Part shown: positions 50,746 through 59,759 of the stretch, piece after piece
Layout of the letters: each line of letters starts with the position of its first letter
Position numbering within the stretch: the first letter of the stretch is position 1
Source: Sporosarcina sp. ACRSM
GTDB taxonomy: Bacteria > Bacillota > Bacilli > Bacillales_A > Planococcaceae
Length of the DNA: 64,000 nucleotides
Direction: 5' to 3'
NCBI RefSeq assembly: GCF_022346545.1
Contig: NZ_JAKRNU010000013.1
Location: 1 to 64,000, forward strand
Program-made: the position numbers and the translations under genes
Notes under the pieces: model-generated
Databases searched by the model: none
Seen by the model: only the letters and a program-made list of their open reading frames with translations
What the model was told of the DNA's origin: nothing

Positions 50746-52083
50746 ATGATCAGAATCGGATCAGGAGCAGGATTTTCAGGAGACCGATTGGAACCGGCCG
50801 TACTTCTTGCTGAACAAGGAAATTTGGATTACTTAGTATTGGAATGTCTTGCAGAACGCACCATTGCGTTGGCACAAAAAAGAAAGTTGAACAACCCGTT
50901 ATTGGGTTACGATCCTTTATTGGAAAAAAGATTGGAATTGCTGTTACCTATTCTTTCTAAAAATAAAGTACGACTCATCACCAATATGGGTGCCGCCAAT
51001 CCCGTGGGAGCGGCGGAAAAAGTGGCGGAAATGGCGAGCAAGCTTGGGATTCCTATAAAAGTGGCGGCTGTAACGGGCGATGATGTCCTGGCACTCATTC
51101 GACCAAACGAAAAGACGTTAGAGGATCAGACCCCCGTGTCTGCCTACGGACAATTGTTATCCGCCAATGCCTATCTCGGCGTCGAAGCCATCTTGCCTAC
51201 ATTGGAGACAGGCGCGGATATCATTATTACCGGCCGTGTGGCGGATCCGTCGTTATTCGTCGCGCCAATGGTCCATCATTTCGGCTGGTCATTGGACGAT
51301 GTGGATCGGATTGCACAAGGGACAGTCGTTGGCCATTTATTGGAATGCGGCGGGCAAATTTGCGGGGGCTATTTTGCCGACCCGGGGAAAAAAGATGTGA
51401 CGGACCTTGCGCATTTAGGATTCCCTTATGCGGACGTTGCATCGGATGGAACAGCCGTCATCAGTAAGCTGGAAGGAACGGGTGGCAAGATTTCATTGGC
51501 AACGGCGAAAGAGCAGCTGTTGTATGAAGTGACTAATCCGAATGCATACCTCACCCCTGATGTCAGCGCGGATTTTACAACGGTTCGGTTGAAGGAGCTG
51601 GCCGCAAACCGCATCGAAGTTTCCGGCTGTAAAGGGCAGGCGAAGCCAAACACCTTGAAAGCAAGTGTCGGTTACCATGCAGGATTCCAAGGAGAGGGCG
51701 AAATCTCCTATGCCGGACCCAATGCGTTAGGAAGGGCACAACTCGCCGGTGACATTCTGCATGAACGGCTGAAGGATGAGTTTCCGGAACTTCGGATCGA
51801 TTATATCGGTAGCTCATCCGTCCATCGCACAAATTTCGGTACGCCGGAAGAACCTTATGAAACCCGGCTACGCGTTGCGGGCAAAGCAAAAACGAAAGAA
51901 GCCGCGGAAAAAATAGGCGAAGAAGTCGAAGCCTTGTACACAAACGGCCCAGCTGGCGGCGGGGGCGCCCGTAAATATACAAATGAAGTCGTCGGGATCG
52001 TGTCGACCTTAATCCCGCGAAGCAACATCAAGACATCTGTCAACATAAGGGAGAGTGTGAAACATGAAGAAAAAATTATATGA
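50746..52083 (+). CDS. AtuA-family protein (DUF1446)
   Basis: 445 residues of the acyclic terpene utilisation AtuA family, which in Pseudomonas belongs to the citronellol/geraniol pathway but has no firm reaction. Family segments seen are IGSGAGFSGDRLEPAVLL at the start, LITNMGAANPVGAAEKV, IITGRVADPSLFVAPM and GPAGGGGARKYTNEVVGIVS at the end. The ATG at 50746 follows GAGG by seven bases. The protein lacks the C-terminal domain found in full-length AtuA, which is encoded by the next gene (20-bp overlap). Confidence 0.9.
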   Translation: MIRIGSGAGFSGDRLEPAVLLAEQGNLDYLVLECLAERTIALAQKRKLNNPLLGYDPLLEKRLELLLPILSKNKVRLITNMGAANPVGAAEKVAEMASKLGIPIKVAAVTGDDVLALIRPNEKTLEDQTPVSAYGQLLSANAYLGVEAILPTLETGADIIITGRVADPSLFVAPMVHHFGWSLDDVDRIAQGTVVGHLLECGGQICGGYFADPGKKDVTDLAHLGFPYADVASDGTAVISKLEGTGGKISLATAKEQLLYEVTNPNAYLTPDVSADFTTVRLKELAANRIEVSGCKGQAKPNTLKASVGYHAGFQGEGEISYAGPNALGRAQLAGDILHERLKDEFPELRIDYIGSSSVHRTNFGTPEEPYETRLRVAGKAKTKEAAEKIGEEVEALYTNGPAGGGGARKYTNEVVGIVSTLIPRSNIKTSVNIRESVKHEEKII

Positions 52084-52375
52084 ACTCGCCCATAGCCGCG
52101 CCGGCGACAAAGGGAATACGCTCATCCTCTCCCTCATCCCATATGATGAAAAGGATTACGAGCTATTACGTGAAAAAGCGACCGCGGAAAAAGTAAAGGA
52201 ACATTTAACAGAAATCGTTGACGGAAACATTATTCGTTATGAAGTCCCAAACATTTCTGCATTCCAATTCGTTTGTCACCACGCCTTGCTTGGCGGCGTT
52301 ACCACCTCACTCAGCATGGACACCCATGGGAAAAGCTTGAGCTACGCATTGCTGGGGATGGAAATTGAGATATAA
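52064..52375 (+). CDS. AtuA C-terminal domain protein
   Basis: 103 residues matching the separate C-terminal domain of AtuA proteins: ELAHSRAGDKGNTLILSLIPY at the start (typical RSGDKG motif) and a central NISAFQFVCHHALLGGV. It overlaps the preceding gene by 20 bp, so the two are translationally coupled and probably form one complex. It is last in the sigma-54 operon. No clear terminator is seen after it; a weak ACCTG/CGGGTGG hairpin lies near 52390-52408. Confidence 0.88.
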   Translation: MKKKLYELAHSRAGDKGNTLILSLIPYDEKDYELLREKATAEKVKEHLTEIVDGNIIRYEVPNISAFQFVCHHALLGGVTTSLSMDTHGKSLSYALLGMEIEI

Positions 52376-52569
52376 GCTTTGGATCATGTCCACCTGACAA
52401 ACGGGTGGATATTTTTTTCGAGATGACGAATGTAGCCTAATCCACTTAGTTTCAAATCTTTTTATTCTGCGAATCAATCACATCATCGCTTCTTCCCCGT
52501 TTTTCAATTCTTTAACGATCGGCAAAGGAATACATATGGTAAGAATCTTTTTTTAGGGAGGGAACACTT

Positions 52570-53778
52570 GTGTCAGATCTCATTTGGCCCGTTATCAATC
52601 TTACAGGAATTTCTCCAACCTTAAATTCCATGTTTGATCGTTTACAAACCGCTGAAGCAACGCCTCTATTCAACTATACATCCAATTACGGCATTTCAGC
52701 AGTAAGGGATGTCATTTCCACTACAGGGAGTGGTACAGTGACGAATACACAAGGCTTCTATCAAGTCGCAACGCCCACTTCCCCAAATGCTACAGCCATT
52801 TTAGATACCGCTGAACGCGGCAAGCTATTCCCAGGTAATTCATTCGAAGCCGGGGTTTCCGTCCGAATTCCTACGGCTCCGACGGGTACCCAAAAAGCCA
52901 CTTGGGGTTATTTTGATGGGAGCAATGGCGCCTACTTCGGTCAAGACGCCACGGGCATATTTGTTGCAGTCCTCAACAACAGCGTCGAAATATTCAAGGT
53001 TTATCAATCCTCTTGGAATGTAGATCGGCTGGATGGATCGGGACCAAGTAAACTCACACTGAATACGACGGTGGGGAAAATGTTCCAAATACGATTCGGC
53101 TATGAATACGGTATCATCGAGTTCCGGATCGTATTTGTGAACACGTTTAATTTCCAGCAAATCGTCGTCTGTCATCGCCAATCCCAAAATACGAACGGCG
53201 TTTTACTTTCTGATCCGAACCAAGTCATTCGTGTGCAGGTCCAAAATGGAGGGGGGGGCGGAGCATTTTCCGCAAATGTGCGAGGTAGATATTATGCGAT
53301 TCTCGGGCCAACTGTCCCAACGAATCGAATTACTTCGGAAAGCCGTTTAAATATGACAGTAGGAGCCGGTGCCTTTATTCCGACCATCAGCTTCCGGCGA
53401 AAAGGCATTTTTCCTGATGGTTCAAACCGAAATAACTCGGTGAATGTACAAATCAGTAGCTTTGATATACTCGCCAGCAACGATCTAAGATGGCAATTGC
53501 GCTATGGCTCTACACTGACCGGGGCTTCCTTTGGCAATATAAGCGATACCCCATCCTCCGAAACATGCTGCCAAGCGGATGTTTCCGCCACTGCCATCAA
53601 TACCTCAACCGGCATCAAACTGATGAGCGGGTTTGCTAAAGGCGGACAACATTCAGCGCAGCAACGCTTTCCGGTCGATACCGTTCTGAATGGGACAACT
53701 CCGGTGACATTAGCAATCACGAGTCTTTCAGGCAACGCAACTTGTCATATCGTTTTCCGGGTGCATGAGGATTGGTGA
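52570..53778 (+). CDS. Orphan virus-like beta-rich structural protein
   Basis: 402 residues, rich in Thr, Ser, Asn and Gly, almost no long helices, no signal peptide and no membrane segment. The pattern of alternating hydrophobic strands (FEAGVSVRIPTAPTG, ATWGYFDGSNGAYFGQDATG, FQIRFGYEYGIIEFRIVF) recalls phage receptor-binding, tail-fibre or capsid-decorating proteins and some viral surface proteins. I cannot assign a named family. AGGGAGGG precedes a GTG start. No other phage structural genes are adjacent, so it may be a domesticated or transferred single gene. Confidence 0.7.
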   Translation: MSDLIWPVINLTGISPTLNSMFDRLQTAEATPLFNYTSNYGISAVRDVISTTGSGTVTNTQGFYQVATPTSPNATAILDTAERGKLFPGNSFEAGVSVRIPTAPTGTQKATWGYFDGSNGAYFGQDATGIFVAVLNNSVEIFKVYQSSWNVDRLDGSGPSKLTLNTTVGKMFQIRFGYEYGIIEFRIVFVNTFNFQQIVVCHRQSQNTNGVLLSDPNQVIRVQVQNGGGGGAFSANVRGRYYAILGPTVPTNRITSESRLNMTVGAGAFIPTISFRRKGIFPDGSNRNNSVNVQISSFDILASNDLRWQLRYGSTLTGASFGNISDTPSSETCCQADVSATAINTSTGIKLMSGFAKGGQHSAQQRFPVDTVLNGTTPVTLAITSLSGNATCHIVFRVHEDW

Positions 53779-53787
53779 ATTGGAAAT

Positions 53788-53835
53788 AAGGTGTCAGGTA
53801 CTCATTCGCAACATAGTGGGTACCTGGCACCTTTA
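53788..53835 (+). terminator. Terminator of orphan structural gene
   Basis: AAGGTGTCAGGTA/TACCTGGCACCTT stem (one G-T pair) followed by TATT. The arms contain AGGTGCC-type strings shared with other intergenic hairpins of this window. Confidence 0.8.
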
Positions 53836-54490
53836 TTCAACTCCAAGTTGGTGATTTTTTTCGGACTGACACTATATTCCTTTCGTTTTTTCCTAGAATA
53901 CTTCTTGATATTTTATCCAAAGCATATGCGTCGCGCTAAGTAACGTATTAAAAAAGTTCCTGAAACTTAATATTGTTCTTATTGATTTCACTATTAATTA
54001 GTATCCTTCTCTCAGATTTTTTCAGAAAGAAATTTTAAGTAACAAATACCAAACGGAGCATTAGTTTTTCTTCTTACCATGTTGTTAGAGGCATATGTTT
54101 GGCTACCTAGGTTGCAATTGCATCAGCAAAAATAATAAGGTCATTTACTCCGCAGAGTGAATTTCAACATGATCTAATAAATAGTAATCATCTTGACGGA
54201 CACCTCCAGTGTATCCAAGGTATTATAATAGCTGAAAAAATACCATTCTATATATATCAAACAAAACATGGGATCTTGAACAAATTAAGACAGATAGTTA
54301 TTATGTAAAAAACCACTCCCCTAATGAAACCTGCACACCAATTTCTCCATAAGTAAAGGGCTGTCCAAAAAGTCAGTGAAAATTGACTTTCTGGACAGCC
54401 CCCATGCAGCTAACACACCGTATGAAAAGCGGTTAACGGGTTGTAAAAATGTTACTTTTTCTATTAATGTATAATGTCGTACACAAGCCC
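53836..54490. other. A/T-rich non-coding gap with hairpin
   Basis: 655 bp with no convincing gene. The minus strand near 54145-54225 reads a 25-codon open stretch (YLGYTGGVRQDDYYLLDHVE, then IHSAE and stop), which could be the end of a lost gene. A perfect 17-bp inverted repeat GGGCTGTCCAAAAAGTC/GACTTTCTGGACAGCCC-like (54358-54401) resembles hairpins that flank IS1182-type transposase genes; on the minus strand it also follows the permease gene and can terminate it. Confidence 0.45.
54358..54401 (-). terminator. Long hairpin after ABC permease gene
   Basis: GGGCTGTCCAAAAAGTCA and TGACTTTCTGGACAGCCC are near-perfect arms around a short loop, about 90 bp downstream of the SsuC-like stop. It may be a terminator or a solitary mobile hairpin; no transposase is present. 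Confidence 0.6.
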
Positions 54491-55282
54491 CTATTTCCAC
54501 GGTATGAGCTTATATTCCACCCATTGAAGCACTCGATTAAAAGTCAAACCGAGAAGAGATAACACGAGTACCCCTACCATCAGCTTCGTTGTAATCATTA
54601 AATTACCATAATGTAAAACCATGGCACCGATTCCATTTTGAGCAGCAATCATTTCTGCGGAGACAAGCAGCAAGAGGGACGTCCCCGCAGCCAATTTGAG
54701 TCCCGCAAAGATCATCGGAAGGGAACCAGGTAAAATAACTTTACGAACGACGTTAAAAGGACTCGATCCAAATGTAACTGCCGCTTTTATCAAAATTGGG
54801 TCCACATTCTTCACACCGGAGAACGTATTGATGACGACCGGGAAAAAGACACCCAATGCAATAATGGTCACTTTTGACAATTCACCAATGCCCAACCATA
54901 AGATGAACAACGGCAAGAGGGCGATTTTAGGAATCGGATAAATCGAGTAAACAACTGGCGTACCAATTGCATCCGCCCATTTTGAAAAGCCAAGAACCAG
55001 CCCGATTAAAACACCAAAAGCCGATCCAATGGCATACCCCACAACAATCCGGTAGAGACTTGGAACGAGGTTCTCATAAATTTCACCACTCACAACCATT
55101 TCCCAGCCCGTCGTTACAATCGCTGAAGGTGCGGGCAAAAATAAAGGAGAGACAAGGTTCAAGCTACATATGATTTCCCATAGCACGATCAGGCCGACTA
55201 AACCTAAAAAAGAAGCATAAATGGGAACTTTTTTATCAAGAAAAGCAACGCGGTTTGTAATCATTTGTCTCTGTTTAGTCAT
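54491..55282 (-). CDS. SsuC-like ABC permease
   Basis: 263 residues, about six membrane segments, of the nitrate/sulfonate/taurine (SsuC/TauC) permease family. The ATPase-contact loop with the EAA-type pattern (KAAVTFGSSPFNVVRKVILPGSLP) is near 165-190. It is last in a three-gene operon with the ATPase and binding protein and would form a homodimer. Substrates of the family are small sulfonates, nitrate or thiamine precursors; this one is not fixed. Confidence 0.9.
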   Translation of the reverse strand: MTKQRQMITNRVAFLDKKVPIYASFLGLVGLIVLWEIICSLNLVSPLFLPAPSAIVTTGWEMVVSGEIYENLVPSLYRIVVGYAIGSAFGVLIGLVLGFSKWADAIGTPVVYSIYPIPKIALLPLFILWLGIGELSKVTIIALGVFFPVVINTFSGVKNVDPILIKAAVTFGSSPFNVVRKVILPGSLPMIFAGLKLAAGTSLLLLVSAEMIAAQNGIGAMVLHYGNLMITTKLMVGVLVLSLLGLTFNRVLQWVEYKLIPWK

Positions 55283-55288
55283 CCTGTA

Positions 55289-56059
55289 TCACTCCTTTAA
55301 CGCATCCTCGGCATCTTGACGGATCAGCTGCCAAATATCATCTGCATATTGCTCATATTTGGCCCGATGCTGTTCTGTATCTCGTCCCATTTTCGGCAAA
55401 TCAATCTTGATGATTTCCTTGATCTGTCCCGGATGTCTAGACAAAACAATCACTCGATCCGCTAAATAGACGGCCTCTTGAATGTTATGCGTTACATATA
55501 GCGTACTTAATTGCGTTCGGTTCCAAATGGTCAAGAGCTCCTCTTGCATAAGTGTCCTCGTTTGCGCATCCAAAGCGGAAAACGGCTCGTCCATCAGCAA
55601 CAAATCCGGTTCAACCGCAAGCGCCCTCGCAATGCCGACCCGCTGTTTCATACCGCCGGACAATTGTTTCGGATACGCATCTTTAAATCCTGTCAGGCCG
55701 ACCATATCGATATAAAAATCGGCTTTTTCCTTTTGCTCTTGTTTACTCACTTTTTGTTCCTCTAGCCCATAAATGACATTTTCATAAACGGTACGCCACG
55801 GAAACAAAGCAATCTCCTGAAATACAATCGCTAAATTTGGCTTCTTATTTAGAAGACCTTCAAAATAAACCGAACCTTCCGTCGGCGACAGTAAGCCACC
55901 GACAATATTCAGAAGCGTCGACTTCCCACATCCACTTGGTCCTACTAGAACAACAAACTCCTTCTCCTCAATCGAGAAGTTTATATTGTCCAGCGCTAAT
56001 ACTTCACCTTTTTTCTTATTACCGAACGTCTTTCGGACATCCTCAATGACGACCTTCAT
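55289..56059 (-). CDS. SsuB-like ABC ATPase
   Basis: 256 residues, single ABC domain. Walker [10 protein letters not shown] at about 39-47, signature [16 protein letters not shown] near 138, Walker [13 protein letters not shown]. It energises import with the SsuC-like permease, whose gene starts 6 bp downstream, and with the lipoprotein encoded 14 bp upstream. Confidence 0.92.
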   Translation of the reverse strand: MKVVIEDVRKTFGNKKKGEVLALDNINFSIEEKEFVVLVGPSGCGKSTLLNIVGGLLSPTEGSVYFEGLLNKKPNLAIVFQEIALFPWRTVYENVIYGLEEQKVSKQEQKEKADFYIDMVGLTGFKDAYPKQLSGGMKQRVGIARALAVEPDLLLMDEPFSALDAQTRTLMQEELLTIWNRTQLSTLYVTHNIQEAVYLADRVIVLSRHPGQIKEIIKIDLPKMGRDTEQHRAKYEQYADDIWQLIRQDAEDALKE

Positions 56060-56073
56060 CTACTTCACTTCCC

Positions 56074-57123
56074 TTATTCCGCCAACGCTTCTTCCAGCAA
56101 TTTCGTATTCACGATGCTTGATGCATCAATCGATTGATCGACTAACTTCTCTTTTGCATACCAGTCGATTTGTGTCTGGATATCAGACTCCAGCAACTTG
56201 CCATACCGATCCATATAAGGGAGGCCTTTTTCAATGAGTGCTGGCTCCTGGTCTGTATATTCAGCGATGATCGCAATCACTTCGTCATAATTTTCGCCCG
56301 GCACAAGCTCACCGTTTTCTTTCGTCAATACAGCGTCATAGTAATATTGTGTAGCTTTCGCATAAGCTTTAAGGAATCGCGTAGCGGCATCCGTATTATC
56401 TGCAAAAGCTTGTGAGAAGAAAATTCCAGAAGTTTGATACTCAATTTCATCTCCTACTTGTGCGATCACTTTTCCATAGCCTTCTTCAATGACTCTCGAA
56501 ACATTTGGTTCATTCAACAGAACTGCGTCCACTTGTTTACTCTCTAACGTATCCATAAGACCCGGAATACTGTTTAGCGGAACTAGTTCGACATCTTTTG
56601 ACGTAAGTCCATGTTCTTCCAATAATCTTCCAGCCATATAATGATAAGTAGAACCGGTTTGTGTAATCCCGATCTTCTTCCCTTTCAACTCTTCAATACT
56701 AGTCACAGTCGAGTCACTTGGCACGAGTACCGCAGTCGAAGAATAACCTTCCTGCTCTCGCCCTTTATCCGCAACAATCACTAACTTTTCTCCACTGGCA
56801 ACCATATTGTACAAGCTCGCCGTAATGCCAGTGGCCCCAACAGCTACATCTCCACCAGCCGTTGCAACTGCAATCGGTTGTGCCGCCTCAAACCATTTTG
56901 CTTTAGCGTCGATCCCCACTTCTTCAAAGAATCCTTTTTCAAGCGCTATGAACAAAGGCGCTGAGCTTGTCAATTTCAACATTCCTATTTCAACGGATGC
57001 TTTTTCAGTATTTTTTTCGGCATCTGAAGTTGTTGCCTTTTCCGGCTCGTCCTGTCCACAACCGACTAGTCCAATTACTAAAAGCAGGACAGTCATCAAT
57101 GCCATCATAATTCTTTTCTTCAT
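56074..57123 (-). CDS. SsuA-like substrate-binding lipoprotein
   Basis: 349 residues. The signal peptide ends in lipobox LVGC (Cys22). A type-2 periplasmic-binding fold follows (IGMLKLTSSAPLFIALEKGF, GGDVAVGATGITASL, KGKKIGITQTGSTYHYM, VDAVLLNEPNVSRV), of the SsuA/NMT1 (nitrate, sulfonate, thiamine-precursor) group. The ATG at 57123 follows GGGGGGAAG. It is the first gene of the importer operon and is preceded by a leader terminator. Confidence 0.92.
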   Translation of the reverse strand: MKKRIMMALMTVLLLVIGLVGCGQDEPEKATTSDAEKNTEKASVEIGMLKLTSSAPLFIALEKGFFEEVGIDAKAKWFEAAQPIAVATAGGDVAVGATGITASLYNMVASGEKLVIVADKGREQEGYSSTAVLVPSDSTVTSIEELKGKKIGITQTGSTYHYMAGRLLEEHGLTSKDVELVPLNSIPGLMDTLESKQVDAVLLNEPNVSRVIEEGYGKVIAQVGDEIEYQTSGIFFSQAFADNTDAATRFLKAYAKATQYYYDAVLTKENGELVPGENYDEVIAIIAEYTDQEPALIEKGLPYMDRYGKLLESDIQTQIDWYAKEKLVDQSIDASSIVNTKLLEEALAE

Positions 57124-57182
57124 GTCTTCTTCCCCCCGATTATAATCGTGCAATTAAGCTACTACTCGACTCGAAAAACAAC

Positions 57183-57218
57183 AAAAAAGCCTTGAATGAT
57201 TGATAAAATCAAAAAGGC
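57183..57218 (-). terminator. Leader hairpin (attenuator) of ABC operon
   Basis: On the minus strand GCCTT...AAGGC encloses TTGAT/ATCAA and is followed by TTTTTTG, about 60 bp before the SsuA-like start and thus inside the probable leader. A competing pairing GAATG/CATTC crosses it. This suggests attenuation, but I recognise no riboswitch (no TPP or S-box consensus). Confidence 0.6.
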
Positions 57219-57368
57219 CATTCGCTACTTTTCGACATCAACTTCCTACACTCTTTAGAATAGCACAAATTCACACACATTTATATGTCAATATAGGTTG
57301 AATTCAAGAATTATGTTTTCTGCTGGCATGGTATCAACATAACTAGTAACAGTGTCTGTGCTCCGTGC

Positions 57369-57412
57369 AATTGTAGCGAATTGGCCGAGTAGTCTAACGA
57401 CTAGCTCCCTGT
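57369..57412 (+). repeat. Short repeat R1
   Basis: TTGTAGCGAATTGGCCGAGT begins a 42-bp segment ending CCCTG that aligns with segments at 58868 and 63345 (shared CGAATTGGC.GA.TAGT and terminal CCTG). The remaining 57124-57483 gap shows no gene. Confidence 0.45.
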
Positions 57413-57483
57413 TTTTCTATCTCATGACATGCTTTACGAATAGATTCAGTGGAAAACTGACGGACTCAAGGTCTCTAGATTGC

Positions 57484-58272
57484 CTAACTCCATATCCCCT
57501 CCTCCCCTTTATCAAGATTCAATACAAACTCTTTTGGCCCACTGCTTGCCCGCGTTACCAGCCCCTTCGACTCCTCCAAATAGTTTTCAAAATTTGTCGC
57601 ATTGAATAACGTGGATGGACGTAAATACTTCCGCCAATATGGATCATCTCGCCACTCTTTCACTTTCGTGTCAATCACCTTTTTGAAATCGGACACAGCG
57701 TATCCTTCACTAAATCGTCCTTTCACCAATCGTGCGGTCGCCTTCGAAGTTACGTTGAATTGCTTGTTTGCTTTGTCATTCAGGTATTCAATTACAGACA
57801 CAACGTCGAGATCATTCTCGACAATATCTTTTTTAATTCTTTTAACCTTTTTGGTTATTGCTAGGGGCAAGTTGCCTTCTGTAGAGGGGGCAACCTGCAC
57901 TTCCTCTTCGGCTGAAGATGCCGTCGTCATTGTAGCAGATTGCACCATCGAAAGTTGCAGCTTTTTATAATCAATGCGGTACCACTTGGTCTTGTCCATT
58001 TTCATCCGATTGTATGAAGCGGTCGAAATGATATACCCTTTATCTTCCAACCGACGAATCGCCCGTTTGATTGTGTCGATAGACCAAAACGGAAATTCTT
58101 CACTTTTCCACTCGTCATACGTTTTGTAAACCCACTTATGCCCATCCCGAACATTGGTCGAGATGAGCGATCTGAAGTGTAATTGCTGGAGTACAATCGC
58201 CTCATTCAACCCCACTTGCATCACAAGCGATGGAAGCACTTGAAGCGGTGACTCTTGAATTAATAAATGCAT
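57484..58272 (-). CDS. Phage-type replication protein
   Basis: 262 residues. The N-terminal half (about 5-95) is a winged-helix fold (VGLNEAIVLQQLHF, IDTIKRAIRRLEDKGYIIS) as in phage replication-initiation proteins. The C-terminal part (about 155-235: VIEYLNDKANKQFNVTS, then YWRKYLRPSTLFNATNFENYL) is the conserved phage replication C-terminal domain. The start at 58272 follows GGGGGA. No helicase loader or other early phage genes are adjacent, so this is a prophage or plasmid remnant. The frame appears intact. Confidence 0.85.
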   Translation of the reverse strand: MHLLIQESPLQVLPSLVMQVGLNEAIVLQQLHFRSLISTNVRDGHKWVYKTYDEWKSEEFPFWSIDTIKRAIRRLEDKGYIISTASYNRMKMDKTKWYRIDYKKLQLSMVQSATMTTASSAEEEVQVAPSTEGNLPLAITKKVKRIKKDIVENDLDVVSVIEYLNDKANKQFNVTSKATARLVKGRFSEGYAVSDFKKVIDTKVKEWRDDPYWRKYLRPSTLFNATNFENYLEESKGLVTRASSGPKEFVLNLDKGEEGIWS

Positions 58273-58428
58273 CACAAATCCCCCTCGTATATTAGTAATG
58301 AGCACGCGTCTTACGCAAAGACGAACGGTGCCTTCACTCTATATATAGAGAAATTATGGGATAAGTGGACAACTTGGTAGAATTTATTTTCGCAGCATGG
58401 TAGAACGTGGACTTTATGAGAGGAGCCT

Positions 58429-58735
58429 ATGCAAAAAAACAACTGTCACCTCATTGTCCACTTTCGTGTATGAACGGTCTATCTAAAGGGTGAAGGCACC
58501 ATTCATCTACAGCGTTCACCACAACCCAATCGACGCACACATCCCAATGGTCGAAAGACTGGAGGACTATCCATACAGCTCTTATTCCTATTATGCAAAC
58601 GAAAATCCAACGCCGCAAAGCTTCCTTAGAACTGGTATTGCGGCGAACTTTCTTCCCAATCCGCTTGAGAAAACGAATACAGCATATTGTTTATATTGTC
58701 TTTCCTATAAGCAGCCTATTGAGGAGGATCGGTAA
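58429..58735 (+). pseudogene. Fragmented REP-associated (Y1/RAYT) transposase
   Basis: A short frame at 58429-58473 (MQKNNCHLIVHFRV) matches the HxH (M.NHxHLL) segment of Y1 transposases. A second frame from 58490 (IYSVHHNPIDAHIPMVERLE, then DYPYSSYSYY) matches their C-terminal YIHxNPVxAG.V..PEDYPWSSY segment. The catalytic tyrosine region between them is deleted. The frames are out of phase, so the gene is inactive. RAYT proteins mobilise palindromic REP repeats. The 58273-58428 stretch holds no other gene. Confidence 0.7.
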
Positions 58736-58867
58736 GGTGATATGTGGGACAAGGTATTTGTAACGGTGCTGATGCAAGGTGCAATCACAGTTCATTGTTC
58801 TGCATAAAAATAACGGATAAAATCCCAACACGTATTGATTTGGATGGATTCACTTTTTAATAATGCA

Positions 58868-58911
58868 ATTCTGGTGGATTGACTGAGTAGTTTCGTGCAC
58901 AGGTACCTGTT
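58868..58911 (+). repeat. Short repeat R2
   Basis: AATTCTGGTGGATTGACTGA leads to GTAGTTTCGTGCACAGGTAC and CTG; the part TAGTNTCGTGCACAGG is shared with R3 at 63345 and the front with R1. It ends 2 bp before the ParB-like stop codon. Confidence 0.5.
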
Positions 58912-58913
58912 TT

Positions 58914-59759
58914 TTAAATGAGGAGCGCTGTTTTCGTTCTTTGCTTGGATAAATGATCAGTGAAAAGGCGATTCGCATATATTTCTTTCAACTCTTTTGT
59001 CATCTCATTGACGTATTGGTAGACAAACCTATGACTAACCGGATGATAGCGACTTGCGAGGATCATTCTATGGACTACTAGATGCAAGGCATCCTCTTCC
59101 CTTTTGATTGTTTGAATCAATTTCATTATCGTCGCTTTCTGTTCTTCGTTAGATAATAGATCGAATGGGCTCTTCTTAAGATTCCCAACCAACCTGGTGA
59201 CCTGAACACCGGTAATTTGTTTTGTGCAGTAGAGCTCCATCAAAAATTCTTTCACATCGTCGTTTAACTTCATTTGGTCAATAGGGGTTAGCGGACGTTC
59301 AGATATGCCCGCCGCCTTTGCCCTATTACGCCACTTTATGTCGACAGTCAGGTCTTTAGCATACTGTTTAATTGTTCGAGGACTGACATTACAAAACGCA
59401 GCAATTTCATTCTCGTTATGGTTTTCCAACAGTACAGCTACCATTTCTCTTATTTCTGCAGATTTCCGTTTTTTCGTTTGCAATTCAGTGTTAAGCCTTT
59501 TCATGATACGGCCATCCTTCGAAGACTCTTCTTGAACAATGCAAGGTACATGTTTCACTCGCAAAGATTCAAGTGCCCAATAACGTCGATACCCTTCAAC
59601 TAATAAATATGTTCCATTACCTGTTTTTTCGACAAGTAATGGCGATTGCAAACCATTGGCGCGAATATCATTTCGCAGATTTTTGCAGTCATCCATCCCG
59701 CGAAATGGTGCTTCCCTCTCAATACGTTCCAATGAGACTTCTTGGATAATCCTTAGCAT
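58914..59759 (-). CDS. ParB/Spo0J-like DNA-binding protein
   Basis: 281 residues. The N-terminal ParB/sulfiredoxin-like fold (LRNDIRANGLQSPLLVEKTG, YLLVEGYRRYWALESL with the GxRR motif) spans about 20-85. A helix-turn-helix follows (AAFCNVSPRTIKQYAKDL). Unlike chromosomal Spo0J there is no ParA gene adjacent. It may be a plasmid or phage partition relic, or a regulator. GAGGCGGGG precedes the ATG. It lies near the phage-type replication gene and both are on the minus strand. Confidence 0.85.
   Translation of the reverse strand: MLRIIQEVSLERIEREAPFRGMDDCKNLRNDIRANGLQSPLLVEKTGNGTYLLVEGYRRYWALESLRVKHVPCIVQEESSKDGRIMKRLNTELQTKKRKSAEIREMVAVLLENHNENEIAAFCNVSPRTIKQYAKDLTVDIKWRNRAKAAGISERPLTPIDQMKLNDDVKEFLMELYCTKQITGVQVTRLVGNLKKSPFDLLSNEEQKATIMKLIQTIKREEDALHLVVHRMILASRYHPVSHRFVYQYVNEMTKELKEIYANRLFTDHLSKQRTKTALLI

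Noticed and set aside
54145-54225. Gene fragment on minus strand (25 codons)
   Set aside because: Too short and not recognised; mentioned only in the gap description.
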